Origin: Serinibacter arcticus | Lineage (GTDB): Bacteria; Actinomycetota; Actinomycetes; Actinomycetales; Beutenbergiaceae | DNA length: 64,000 bases | Direction: 5' to 3' | NCBI RefSeq assembly: GCF_003121705.1 | Contig: NZ_PYHR01000002.1 | Location: 1,922,001-1,986,000, forward strand | Part shown: piece by piece, positions 16,641 to 26,701 of the stretch | How the letters are laid out: the number at the start of each line of letters is the position of its first letter | Position numbering within the stretch: the first letter of the stretch is position 1 | Notes under the pieces: model-generated | The model's input: the letters and a program-made list of their open reading frames with translations, nothing else | Told to the model about the DNA's origin: nothing | Databases searched by the model: none | Translations under genes and position numbers: made by a program

Positions 16641-18917
16641 ATGCCCGACTACGGCCACGACCTCGAGACCGGCGTCTTCCTCACGCCGTCCAACGCCTCC
16701 CCTCACGCGCCGGTCCAGCTCGCCCAGGTGGCGGAGGAGCTCGGCTACGACCTGGCGACGTTCCAGGACCACCCCTACCAGCCGCAGTTCCACGACACCT
16801 GGACCCTGCTGACCTGGGTGGCCGCGAGCACGAGCCGGATCCGGCTCGCGGGCAACGTGCTCAACGTGCCGCTGCGCCAGCCGGCCGTGCTGGCCCGCAG
16901 CGCCGCGAGTCTCGACCTGCTCTCCGGCGGTCGCGTCGACCTCGGCCTCGGCGCCGGCGGCTTCTGGGACGCGATCGAGGCGATGGGGTCGCCCCGCCGC
17001 ACCCCGGGCGAGGGCGTCACCGCGCTGTCGGAGGCGATCGAGATCATCCGCGGCATCTGGGCCGCCGACGACCGCTCGCCCCTGCGCGTGGCCGGTCAGT
17101 TCCACCACGTCGACGGCGCGAAGCGCGGACCGCGCCCGGCGCACCCGATCCCGATCGTCGTCGGCGCCTACAAGCCGCGCATGCTCCGCCTCGTCGGGCG
17201 GCAGGCCGACGGCTGGCTGCCGTCACTGGGCTACCTCGGCGAGGACGGGCTCGCCCCGGGCAACTCGACGATCGACGACGCCGCCCGCGAGGCCGGGCGC
17301 GACCCGCGCGAGATCCGTCGGCTGCTCAACATCTCCGGTGCCTTCAGCACCCGCACGACCGGCCCGCTCCAGGGCCCGCCCGAGCGCTGGGTCGAGGAGC
17401 TGCTCGCACTCGCCGTCGAGCACGGAGTCGGCACGTTCATCCTGGCCACGGACGACCCGGCCACCGTGGCGACCTTCGCCCAGGAGGTCGTCCCTGACCT
17501 GCGCGAGCGCGTCGCCGTCGAGCGCCGCGGCCGCGGCACCGCCACCGGCCCCGTCCTCAGCCCCCGCGCCGCCGCGCTGCGCCGGGACGGGATCGACTAC
17601 GACGGGCTGCCGGCCTCGCTGGTGGGCTCCGCCGTCGAGCCCGGCTCGTTCTCCTACGCCCAGCACCGCGCGACGTACATGCGGGGCGGCCGTCCGGGCC
17701 TCGTCCTGCGTCCGGGCACGACGGCGGAGGTCGTCGAGGCGCTCGCGTTCGCCCGCGAGCAGCCCGTGCTCGAGCAGGTGCCGCTCTCGATCCGCTCGGG
17801 CGGTCACGGGATCTCGGGGCGCTCGACGAACGACGGCGGGATCGTCCTCGACGTCGGCCGGCTCGACTCGATCGAGGTGCTCGACGTCGAGCGTCGCCTC
17901 GTGCGCATCGGGCCGGGCGCGCGGTGGGGAGCCGTCGCGGCGGCGCTCGACAGCCACGGCTGGGCGATCAGCTCGGGCGACTACGGCGGGGTCGCCGTCG
18001 GGGGGCTGGCCACCGCGGGCGGCGTGGGCTTCCTGGGTCGCGAGCACGGGCTGACGATCGACGCCGTGCGCGCCGCGGAGGTCGTGCTCGCCGACGGGCA
18101 GGTGCTCCGGGTGACCGACACCGAGCACCCGGAGATCTTCTGGGCGCTGCGGGGCGCGGGCGCGAACGTCGGCGTCGTCACCGCCGTCGAGATCGAAGCG
18201 GCGGAGGTGGGGGACGTCGGCTGGGTCCAGCTGGCGTTCGACGCGAGCGACGTGACCGACTTCCTCACCGGGTTCGGCGCGGCGATCGAGGCCTCGCCGC
18301 GCGACGTCACGCTGTTCCTCATCATGGGGGCGCCGCAGCGCGACGGCCGCGTGATCGCCCAGGTCTACGGCGTCGTCGACCACAGTGACCCCGACACCGT
18401 GATCGAGCGGCTGCAGCCGTTCGCGGCGCTCGCGCCGCTGGTCGGCCAGCAGGTGCAGATGGCGCGGTACGCGCATGTGCTGGCAGGCGCCTCCGACGCG
18501 GCGCACGCCGCCGTCGGCGAGCCGCACTCGCGCTCGACCCTCGTGGAGCACCTGACGCCCGAGCTGGCGCGCGACGTCGCGACGCTGCTGCGCTCCGGGG
18601 CGACGCACTTCTTCTCGGTGCGGTCTGTCGGCGGCGCGATCTCCGACATCGCGGCCGACGCGACGGCCTACGCGGGCCGGTCGGCGAACTTCTCCGTGAC
18701 GGCGCTCGGGGGGCGGGAGGCGGCGCTGGACGCCGGCTGGGCCGCGGTGCTCGCGCACGGCGAGGGCACCTACCTCAGCTTCGACACCGGGCCGGCGACC
18801 GACGTCGTCGCCCGGGCCTTCCCGCCCGCCACGCTCGAGCGGCTGCGCGCGGTCAAGCGCGAGGTCGACCCCGGCAACCTGTTCCGCGACAACGCGTGGG
18901 TGATGGCGGGGGTCTGA
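16641..18917 (+). CDS. Fused LLM-class flavin oxidoreductase and FAD-linked (BBE) oxidase
   Basis: A 758-residue bifunctional flavoprotein. Residues 1-290 are a luciferase-like (LLM) TIM barrel (ETGVFLTPSN, then LLSGGRVDLGLGAGGFWDAIEAMG and RPAHPIPIVVGAYKPRML) that uses FMN or F420. Residues about 330-755 are a PCMH-type FAD domain with SIRSGGHGISGRS, the histidine being the usual site of covalent FAD attachment, and a berberine-bridge-like C-terminus (VKREVDPGNLFRDNAWV). Both halves look complete and no frame break separates them. Substrate unknown. GACGAT lies 6 bases before the ATG, a weak leaderless signal. It is divergent from the HxlR gene. Confidence 0.88.
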   Translation: MPDYGHDLETGVFLTPSNASPHAPVQLAQVAEELGYDLATFQDHPYQPQFHDTWTLLTWVAASTSRIRLAGNVLNVPLRQPAVLARSAASLDLLSGGRVDLGLGAGGFWDAIEAMGSPRRTPGEGVTALSEAIEIIRGIWAADDRSPLRVAGQFHHVDGAKRGPRPAHPIPIVVGAYKPRMLRLVGRQADGWLPSLGYLGEDGLAPGNSTIDDAAREAGRDPREIRRLLNISGAFSTRTTGPLQGPPERWVEELLALAVEHGVGTFILATDDPATVATFAQEVVPDLRERVAVERRGRGTATGPVLSPRAAALRRDGIDYDGLPASLVGSAVEPGSFSYAQHRATYMRGGRPGLVLRPGTTAEVVEALAFAREQPVLEQVPLSIRSGGHGISGRSTNDGGIVLDVGRLDSIEVLDVERRLVRIGPGARWGAVAAALDSHGWAISSGDYGGVAVGGLATAGGVGFLGREHGLTIDAVRAAEVVLADGQVLRVTDTEHPEIFWALRGAGANVGVVTAVEIEAAEVGDVGWVQLAFDASDVTDFLTGFGAAIEASPRDVTLFLIMGAPQRDGRVIAQVYGVVDHSDPDTVIERLQPFAALAPLVGQQVQMARYAHVLAGASDAAHAAVGEPHSRSTLVEHLTPELARDVATLLRSGATHFFSVRSVGGAISDIAADATAYAGRSANFSVTALGGREAALDAGWAAVLAHGEGTYLSFDTGPATDVVARAFPPATLERLRAVKREVDPGNLFRDNAWVMAGV

Positions 18918-18947
18918 GGGCCGGCCGGGCCATCGGGCAGCAACGAG

Positions 18948-18993
18948 GACGGGCACGGTCGGTCGCCGTCACCGGCGACCGACCGTGCCCGTC
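18948..18993. terminator. Bidirectional terminator between oxidoreductase fusion and katA
   Basis: A perfect 21-bp inverted repeat (18948-18968 with 18973-18993) around a TCAC loop, between two convergent genes. Confidence 0.85.
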
Positions 18994-19010
18994 AGCAGCT
19001 CCTGCGGGAC

Positions 19011-20552
19011 TCAGCCCTGGGTCAGCTGGTCCTCGTCGACGTCCGTGCTCGGCGAGGAGTTGCCGGCCGTGTCGGCCTCGCCGCGGCGCAGCGTCTCGCG
19101 CACGACGGTCTCGATGCGGGCGCCGAGGTCGGCGTCCACGCTGCTCCAGTAGGCGAACGCCTTCACCAGGGTCGGCTCGGAGACGCCCCCGAGCAGGTGC
19201 CCGGAGATGTTGCCCACGAGACGGTCGCGGGCGGCGTCGTCGAGCACCTCGCGCACGAGCGTGCCGGCCTGGCCGAAGTCGTCGTCGGCCTCACGCAGCG
19301 TGTACGCCTGACGGACGAACTCGGAGTCGGTCGTCCAGGTGTCCGTCTCGGTGACGGCGGACGGGTCGGCGTGCGGCCCGCCGTGGCTGTTCGGCGCGTA
19401 GACCGGACGGCCCTTCGGGTAGTTCTCGGTCCGCATGGCCCCCGCCTGGCTGTAGGAGTGGACCTCGACCTTCGGCGCGTTGACCGGGACCTGCGCGTAG
19501 TTCGCGCCGATGCGGTAGCGGTGCGCGTCGGCGTAGGAGAACACGCGACCGAGCAGCATCTTGTCGGGCGAGAGCCCGATGCCGGGGACGAGCGTGGACG
19601 GCGCGAACGCGGCCTGCTCGATCTCGGCGAAGAAGTCCTCGGGGTTGCGGTTGAGCTCCATGGTGCCGACCTCGATGAGGGGGTAGTCCTTCTGGGACCA
19701 CACCTTCGTCAGGTCGAACGGGTTGAAGCGGTAGTCGCGCGCCTCGTCGTACGGCATGACCTGGACGTGCACGGTCCAGGTGGGGAAGTCGCCGCGCTCG
19801 ATCGCCTCGGACAGGTCGCGGCGGTGGTAGTCGCCGTCGATCCCGGCCATCGCGTCGGCGTCGTCCTGGCTGAAGAACTCGATGCCCTGGTCGGTCTTGA
19901 AGTGGTACTTGACCCAGAACTTCTCCCCCGCGGCGTTGATCCACTGGAAGGTGTGCGAACCGAAGCCGTCCATGTGGCGCCAGGTCCGCGGGATGCCGCG
20001 GTCGCCCATGAGCCAGGTGACCTGGTGCGCGGAGGCCGGGACGGCCGTCCAGAAGTCCCACTGCATGTCGTTGTCGCGCAGGCCGGTGTCGCTGCGGCGC
20101 TTCTGGCTGTGGATGAAGTCGGGGAACTGGATGGTGTCGCGGATGAAGAACACCGGGGTGTTGTTGCCGACGAGGTCGTAGTTGCCCTCGGAGGTGTAGA
20201 ACTTCAGCGCGAAGCCGCGCGGGTCGCGCCACGTGTCGGGGCTGCCCTGCTCGCCCGCGACGGTGGAGAAGCGCGCCAGCATCGGCGTCTCGGTGCCGGG
20301 CTGGAACAGCGCGGCCTTCGTGAAGCGCGAGACGTCCTGCGTCACGCGGAGCGTGCCGAACGCACCGCTGCCCTTCGCGTGCACGACGCGCTCCGGCACG
20401 CGCTCGCGGTTGAAGTGCGCCAGCTTCTCGATCAGGTAGTGGTCGTGCAGCAGGATCGGCCCGTTCGGGCCGACCGTGAGGGAGTGCTGGTCGCTGCCGA
20501 CGGGGGCGCCGAAGTCGTTGGTCGTGCGGGGGGTCGTGGGGGAGGTCGTCAT
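19011..20552 (-). CDS. katA: Monofunctional haem catalase
   Basis: Decomposes hydrogen peroxide in the cytoplasm. This is a 513-residue small-subunit (clade 3-like) catalase. Catalytic His58 lies in [16 protein letters not shown], Asn131 in [15 protein letters not shown], and the proximal haem Tyr in [14 protein letters not shown]. The start is ATG 20552, with GGAAGGA 6-8 bases upstream; the longer open frame upstream overlaps fur and is not catalase-like. It overlaps the fur stop by ATGA, so synthesis is coupled to the regulator, as in furA-katG and catR-catA pairs of other actinobacteria. Confidence 0.96.
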   Translation of the reverse strand: MTTSPTTPRTTNDFGAPVGSDQHSLTVGPNGPILLHDHYLIEKLAHFNRERVPERVVHAKGSGAFGTLRVTQDVSRFTKAALFQPGTETPMLARFSTVAGEQGSPDTWRDPRGFALKFYTSEGNYDLVGNNTPVFFIRDTIQFPDFIHSQKRRSDTGLRDNDMQWDFWTAVPASAHQVTWLMGDRGIPRTWRHMDGFGSHTFQWINAAGEKFWVKYHFKTDQGIEFFSQDDADAMAGIDGDYHRRDLSEAIERGDFPTWTVHVQVMPYDEARDYRFNPFDLTKVWSQKDYPLIEVGTMELNRNPEDFFAEIEQAAFAPSTLVPGIGLSPDKMLLGRVFSYADAHRYRIGANYAQVPVNAPKVEVHSYSQAGAMRTENYPKGRPVYAPNSHGGPHADPSAVTETDTWTTDSEFVRQAYTLREADDDFGQAGTLVREVLDDAARDRLVGNISGHLLGGVSEPTLVKAFAYWSSVDADLGARIETVVRETLRRGEADTAGNSSPSTDVDEDQLTQG

Positions 20553-21022
20553 GCTGGTCCTTCCTGCAGTGCGGTCGACGGCGAGGGCCCGGGAGCCTGC
20601 GCCGCCTCGGTCTGGCACCGGGGGCAGAGCCCCCAGTAGGTCACTTCCGACTCCGCGAGCGCGAAGCCGTGGTCGAGGGCCGGCTGGAGGCACACCGCGT
20701 GCCCGACGGCGCACGGCACGTCGTGGATGAGGCCGCAGCCCCGGCACACCAGGTGGTGGTGGTTGTCGCCGGCGTCGAGCTCGAAGCGGGCGGACCGGGC
20801 GCCGGCCGGGTCGATCTCACGCACCAGTCCGGCGCGCACCAGCACGTGCAGGACGTCGTAGACGGCCTGGACCGAGACGGTCTCCAGGGTGGTGCGCACC
20901 GAGCCGACGATCTCCTCGGCGGTGGCGTGCGGTCCGGACCCCAGGGCCGCCATCACGGCCAGCCGCGGTCGGGTCACACGCAGACCCCGGCTCCGCAGCG
21001 TCGCGACGTCCCGGGCTTCCAT
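20549..21022 (-). CDS. Fur-family regulator of catalase (FurA/CatR/PerR type)
   Basis: A 157-residue Fur-family repressor: winged helix ([42 protein letters not shown]), metal site region [12 protein letters not shown] and a second cysteine pair CPRC near the end. Position before katA argues for a peroxide-sensing role. ATG 21022 has GAGGAG directly against it, too close for a Shine-Dalgarno; TAGGGT ends 7 bases upstream, so the transcript is probably leaderless. A candidate operator lies at 21042-21060. Confidence 0.92.
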   Translation of the reverse strand: MEARDVATLRSRGLRVTRPRLAVMAALGSGPHATAEEIVGSVRTTLETVSVQAVYDVLHVLVRAGLVREIDPAGARSARFELDAGDNHHHLVCRGCGLIHDVPCAVGHAVCLQPALDHGFALAESEVTYWGLCPRCQTEAAQAPGPSPSTALQEGPA

Positions 21023-21029
21023 CTCCTCA

Positions 21030-21060
21030 ACCCTACCCGTTTTCTTGAATGATTCCAGTT
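21030..21060 (-). promoter_or_regulatory. fur-katA promoter with FurA-box-like operator
   Basis: On the minus strand TAGGGT (21035..21030) is the -10. Just upstream, the AT-rich block 21042-21060 (plus strand TTCTTGAATGATTCCAGTT) stands out from the GC-rich surroundings. From memory it resembles the mycobacterial FurA box, which contains TCTTGACTAATTCCAG. Its place over the -35 region fits autorepression. Confidence 0.6.
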
Positions 21061-21105
21061 CTGCCGGAACCGGCGGTCGGGGCCGGACCGACCTACGCTG
21101 GCTGG

Positions 21106-21975
21106 ATGAGCGACTACCCGGACTACCTCCCCCTCGGCCCCGGCCCGCGCCCCACCGACGGCCCCGGCCTCGTCGAGCGCGTCCGTGTCGTCGCGCGGGA
21201 GCAGGACCTGGGCGGGGCGATGAGCTCCGCGACCGACGACATCCTCAGGCGCACGACGGTGGTGCTCGACGGCGACGACGTCACCTCCGCCGTCGTGGAC
21301 GCGACCGGCGTCTCGATCCCCGAGTCGGCCTTCACCTCCGAGCCGACGGTGCCGGCGAAGCTCCCCGCCGTCGTGGCGGCGACGCCCGGCGTGCTGCGCC
21401 GCGGCTCGTTCCGGGCGCACCCCCTGCTCGTGGCCGAGGTCCCCGTGGTCATCGACGCGGAGGTCAGCGACCTCCCGATCCAGTGGATCGACGCGAGCGA
21501 CGGCACGGTCGGCGTCGAGCCCCTGCCGCCGACCGCGGAGCAGCCGATCTCCGGGTTCCTGCGTGTCAGCGCCCCCAAGCAGGAGGTCATCGACACCGTC
21601 CGCCGCATCGCGACGGCCGTTCTGGCCGAGCAGGGCATCACCCTGACGCGGCTCGACGTCGAGCTGACCTCCGTGGGTCCGCGCGAGGTCCGGCTCCAGG
21701 CCGACGCCAAGCTGCGCCGCGGGATCCTGTCCGCCTCGGCGCAGGCCAGCGGCTCCGCCTCGGTCGACCAGGCGCTGGTGCTCCGGTTCGCCGACGTCCG
21801 GCTCGGCAGCGCGAACCCGATCGTGGCGGGCCTGCTCGCCGTCGCCCGCGGCCGGGTCAAGGAGGCCACGCAGCGACCGATCGACCTCGCCGAGCAGCTG
21901 CCGCCGGGGGTGCGGGTCACGGACGTGCAGCTCGACGCGGGGGCCGAGCTCACGCTGAGCGCGCGCCTGGCCTAG
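21106..21975 (+). CDS. Conserved actinobacterial protein of unknown function
   Basis: A 289-residue soluble protein without signal peptide. The C-terminal 110 residues (LTRLDVELTSVGPREVRLQADAKLRRG, then NPIVAGLLAVARGRVKEATQRPIDLAEQLPPGVRVTDVQL) have the alternating pattern of lipid-binding beta proteins and loosely resemble DUF2993/LmeA tails; this is only an impression. TACGCT lies 6 bases before ATG 21106 with no Shine-Dalgarno, so it is a leaderless candidate. It is divergent from fur and may share its control region. It ends before a strong palindrome. Confidence 0.6.
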   Translation: MSDYPDYLPLGPGPRPTDGPGLVERVRVVAREQDLGGAMSSATDDILRRTTVVLDGDDVTSAVVDATGVSIPESAFTSEPTVPAKLPAVVAATPGVLRRGSFRAHPLLVAEVPVVIDAEVSDLPIQWIDASDGTVGVEPLPPTAEQPISGFLRVSAPKQEVIDTVRRIATAVLAEQGITLTRLDVELTSVGPREVRLQADAKLRRGILSASAQASGSASVDQALVLRFADVRLGSANPIVAGLLAVARGRVKEATQRPIDLAEQLPPGVRVTDVQLDAGAELTLSARLA

Positions 21976-21993
21976 ATCGGACTCGGCAGGACG

Positions 21994-22049
21994 CGAGAAC
22001 GCCCTGGCTCGCGGCTGGAGTGATCCAGCCGCGAGCCAGGGCGTTCTCG
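21994..22049. terminator. Perfect 26-bp palindrome between convergent genes
   Basis: Arms 21994-22019 and 22024-22049 match perfectly around a GTGA loop. It lies between the unknown gene and hspR, so it can stop transcription from both sides. It shares CGAGAACG and GCTCGCGGCTG with the hairpin at 47600-47655. Confidence 0.85.
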
Positions 22050-22066
22050 TGCGGTGAGGCGGCGCC

Positions 22067-22501
22067 TCAGCGACCGCCCCGCCACAGGACCAGGGCGCCG
22101 GAGCCGCTCGAGGTGCCGGCCGCCGTCGTGCGCTGCGGGACGCGACGGCCCCGCGGGACGGACTCGACGTCGCCCGTGGTGGATGCCGCGAAGACGCGGG
22201 AGCCCGGGTCGATCACCGCTCGCAGGCCCTCGAGCGCGGCCCGGAGCGCGGCGTTCTCTCGCTGGAGCTCGAGGATCCGGCCGATGCCCTCGAGGTTGAC
22301 GCCCTCCGTGGACAGGCGCTGCACCTCGCGGAGCGCCGCGACGTCGCGCAACGAGTAGCGACGGCCGCGGCCCGCGGTGCGGTGGGGCACCACGAGGCCG
22401 AGGCGGTCGTACTGCCGCAGCGTCTGCGCGTGCATCCCCGCGAGCTCGGCGGCCGCGGACACGGTGAGGACCGGTGCGTCGTACGCCCTGCTGCTGACCA
22501 T
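22067..22501 (-). CDS. hspR: Heat-shock repressor HspR (MerR family)
   Basis: A 144-residue MerR-type autorepressor that binds HAIR sequences with DnaK as co-repressor. The N-terminal helix-turn-helix reads LTVSAAAELAGMHAQTLRQYDRLGLVVPHRT, the wing GRRYSLRDVAALREVQRLS, and a coiled-coil follows (ILELQRENAALRAALEGL). ATG 22501 is chosen because GGAGGAG lies 3-6 bases upstream; an upstream in-frame start (22543) would run into the repeat cluster. It ends the dnaK-grpE-dnaJ-hspR operon, after an intercistronic gap filled with short inverted repeats. Confidence 0.93.
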   Translation of the reverse strand: MVSSRAYDAPVLTVSAAAELAGMHAQTLRQYDRLGLVVPHRTAGRGRRYSLRDVAALREVQRLSTEGVNLEGIGRILELQRENAALRAALEGLRAVIDPGSRVFAASTTGDVESVPRGRRVPQRTTAAGTSSGSGALVLWRGGR

Positions 22502-22542
22502 CGCTCCTCCAGTCGTGTCCGTCGTGCTCGTCGTGCCCACCA

Positions 22543-22656
22543 TTCGCGAGGCCCTTCGGGTCCGTCCGCGAGGCCCTTCGGGCTAGCCGCGTGACCCGAA
22601 AGGCCTCGCGACGTGACCACAAAGGCCTCGCGACGAGACCCGAAGGGCCTCGCGAA
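22543..22656. repeat. Cluster of five 16-20 bp repeats in the dnaJ-hspR gap
   Basis: Two copies of CGCGAGGCCCTTCGGG in plus orientation (in 22543-22562 and 22567-22582) are followed by three inverted copies (22595-22610, 22617-22632 with two or three changes, 22637-22656). The first and last are perfect 20-base inverted complements. The transcript could fold as one large or several alternative hairpins between dnaJ and hspR. Confidence 0.85.
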
Positions 22657-22666
22657 CGGTTGCTGC

Positions 22667-23666
22667 CTACTGCGCGGCCGAGGCCGCCAGACCCGCGCGC
22701 GGGTCGGCGTCACCGGTCGCTGCGGCGAACGCCTCGACGGCGGCGCGCGCCTCGTCCGTCAGCCGCTCCGGCACCACGACCTCGATGCGCACGATGAGGT
22801 CGCCGGCACCCGTGGCTGCCTGCACCCCCTTGCCGCGCACACGCAGCCGCTTGCCCGACGGCGACCCCGCCGGCACCTTCACGCGCACCGATCCGCCGTC
22901 GAACGTCGGCACCGAGATCGTCGATCCCAGCGCCGCCTCGGCGAACGTGACCGGCACGGTGACGGTGAGGTTGGTGCCGTCGAGGCTGAAGACCGGGTGC
23001 GGCGTCACCGTCACCGCGACCACGAGGTCGCCGGCGGCACCGCCGCCCGAGCCTGGACGGCCCTTGCCGCGCAGCTTGATCTTCTGGCCGTCACGCACCC
23101 CGGCCGGGATGCGCACCGTCATCGAGCGACCCTCGACCGTGACCGGCATCGCGCCGCCCTCGACCGCGAGGCGGAACGGGAGCGTGAGGGACGCCGTCAG
23201 GTCGGCGCCGTTCTCCGGACCGCCGAAGCCTGCCCGACGACGACCGCCGCCGCCCGCAGCCCCGCCGAACATCCCCGAGAGGATGTCCTCGAAGCTGCCC
23301 CCGCCGGCGCCGGCCCCGAACGGCGAGCCGCCGCGGGGCTGACCGCCGCCCTGGAACACGCCGCCGAAGAGGTCCTCGAAGCTGCCGCCGGAGCCCGGAC
23401 CGCCGGCCCCGCGGTGAAGCGGGGGCCGCCGCCGGCCATGGCGCGCAGGCCGTCGTACTGCTTGCGCTGCTCGGGATCGGACAGGACGGCGTACGCCTCG
23501 CCGATCTCCTTGAACTTCGACTCGGCCTTGACGTCCCCGGGTTGTGGTCGGGGTGGTGCGTCCGGGCGAGCTTGCGGTAGGCCTTCTTGATGGCGGCGTC
23601 GTCAGCGTCCTTGGGCACGCCGAGCATGGAGTAGAAGTCCTTCTCCAACCAGTCCTGACCACTCAT
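22667..23666 (-). pseudogene. dnaJ: DnaJ co-chaperone without zinc finger, two frameshifts as read
   Basis: DnaJ stimulates DnaK ATPase. The N-terminus has a J domain with the HPD motif ([10 protein letters not shown]). A Gly/Phe-rich region with repeated GGSFEDxLxG units follows, then the two substrate-binding C-terminal domains, with no CxxCxGxG repeats. Two breaks, at G runs 23535-23538 and 23407-23410 (written as C on the plus strand), are each repaired by one added G, giving 334 whole codons and the expected [26 protein letters not shown] linker. An AAGGAGG site precedes ATG 23666. Sequencing error is more likely than loss of the gene. Confidence 0.88.
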
Positions 23667-23700
23667 GGCCGCCTCCTTCCGTCATCCATCGCCGCTCGCG

Positions 23701-24317
23701 TCACTCGGGTCCGACGACGCCGACCCGCGCCGGGCGGAGCACCGAGGCTCCGCGGCGGTAACCGGGCTGCGCGACCATCGTGATCGTCGTCGCGACGGCC
23801 TCCGCCGACGTGGCGTGCATGAGCGCCTCGTGGTGGGCGGGGTCGAACTCCTCGCCCACCTCACCGAACCGCTCGACGTCGAACTTCGTCACCAGCGCCT
23901 GCTCGAGCTTCTCGGCGATCGCGAGGAACGGGCCCTCGAGCTCGCCGTGCTGCCGCGCGAGGGCGACGTCGTCGAGCACCGGGATCAGCGCCTCGACGAC
24001 CTCGGCCTGGCCGCTGGTGCGGGCCGAGGCCTCCTGCTCGCGCGAGCGCTTCACGAACGCGTTGTAGCGCTGCTCGATGTTGTAGGCGTCGGCCTTGGCG
24101 CGCGCCAGCTGGTCCTGCAGCTCGAGCACCTCGGCGCGCAGCGCCTCGGACTCCTCGCCTGCAGCCTCGGGGCCGGTGCCCGACGGCGAGACCTGCGTCT
24201 CGCCGTCGGCCACCTCACCCGCAGGGGTCGCGTCGCGGCGCTCGTACGTCTCCGGATCGAACTTCCGCTTGTCGCGGATGATCGGCTCCTCCGGCTGCTC
24301 GTCGTACGAGGCCCCGG

Positions 24318-24321
<4 letters not shown>
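23701..24321 (-). CDS. grpE: Nucleotide exchange factor GrpE
   Basis: A 206-residue co-chaperone that releases ADP from DnaK. A variable acidic N-terminus (1-60) precedes the long dimerisation helix ([33 protein letters not shown]). The C-terminal beta domain has the [14 protein letters not shown] motif and ends in the family [13 protein letters not shown]. The GTG start (24319-24321) overlaps the dnaK stop (GTGA), so translation is coupled. Confidence 0.95.
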
Positions 24322-26174
<1,853 letters not shown>

Positions 26175-26222
26175 GTCTGTACTGCTCCTTCCGGACCCGT
26201 CGCGGCGTACCGCGTGGTCCAC

Positions 26223-26243
26223 ATTGAGTCTGCCGTACTCAAG
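26223..26243 (-). promoter_or_regulatory. HAIR operator 1 (HspR site)
   Basis: ATTGAGT, 7 bases, ACTCAAG: one mismatch from the HspR consensus CTTGAGT-N7-ACTCAAG. It is centred about 59 bases upstream of the dnaK start codon. Confidence 0.9.
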
Positions 26244-26275
26244 TCTGCGCCTCCGGGTTCGGGACGTCAACTGAA

Positions 26276-26296
26276 CTTGAGTCTGTATGGCTCAAC
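26276..26296 (-). promoter_or_regulatory. HAIR operator 2 (HspR site)
   Basis: CTTGAGT, 7 bases, GCTCAAC: two mismatches in the right half. It is 53 bases from HAIR 1, about five helical turns centre to centre, so both sites may be bound on one face. Confidence 0.8.
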
Positions 26297-26339
26297 CTTG
26301 ATCGAGCGCCCCGTATTCCGCCGACCTCCTCGCCGTTGG

Positions 26340-26359
26340 TACACGATTCGATGTAACGT
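26340..26359 (+). promoter_or_regulatory. Promoter and candidate operator of the ArsR-family gene
   Basis: TAACGT (26354-26359) lies 6 bases before GTG 26366, the leaderless geometry. Overlapping it, TACA-N8-TGTA (26340-26355) is an imperfect inverted repeat that could be the binding site of the encoded metal-sensing repressor. The operator is speculative. Confidence 0.4.
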
Positions 26360-26365
26360 CGTGAC

Positions 26366-26701
26366 GTGCTCGACACCACCGCCACCCTCGGCCACACCGC
26401 CGCGATCGCCCGCCTCGGCCACGCCCTGTCCGACCCCACCCGGGCGGGCGCTCTCCTGGCGCTGCGCGAGGCACCCGCCGTCCCGTCCGACCTCGCCGAT
26501 GCCCTCGGCGTCTCGCGCCAGGCCATGTCGAACCACCTGGCGTGCCTGCGCGGCTGCGGCCTGGTCGAGACCGTCCAGGAGGGGCGCCACCACTGGTACC
26601 GGCTCGCGGACGAGCACGTCGCCCACGCCCTCGCCGAGCTCCTGCGCGTCACGCTCGTCGTCGAGCCCGACTGCTGCGACGGCGAGGGGTGCACCTGCTG
26701 A
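26366..26701 (+). CDS. ArsR/SmtB-family metal-responsive repressor
   Basis: A 111-residue winged-helix repressor (LSDPTRAGALLALREAPAVPSDLADALGVSRQAMSNHLACLRGCGLVETVQEGRHHWYRL). Metal ligands are suggested by Cys in LACLRGCG and by a C-terminal CCDGEGCTC tail, an arrangement reminiscent of CmtR-type cadmium/lead sensors; the metal is inferred. The start GTG has TAACGT 6 bases upstream. The last base of its stop is the first base of the ATG of the efflux gene, so the two are tightly coupled. Confidence 0.88.
   Translation: MLDTTATLGHTAAIARLGHALSDPTRAGALLALREAPAVPSDLADALGVSRQAMSNHLACLRGCGLVETVQEGRHHWYRLADEHVAHALAELLRVTLVVEPDCCDGEGCTC

Noticed and set aside
22543-22656. Possible CRISPR-like array
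   Set aside because: The repeats are 16-20 bases, occur in both orientations and have irregular 4-15 base gaps; no cas genes are present.
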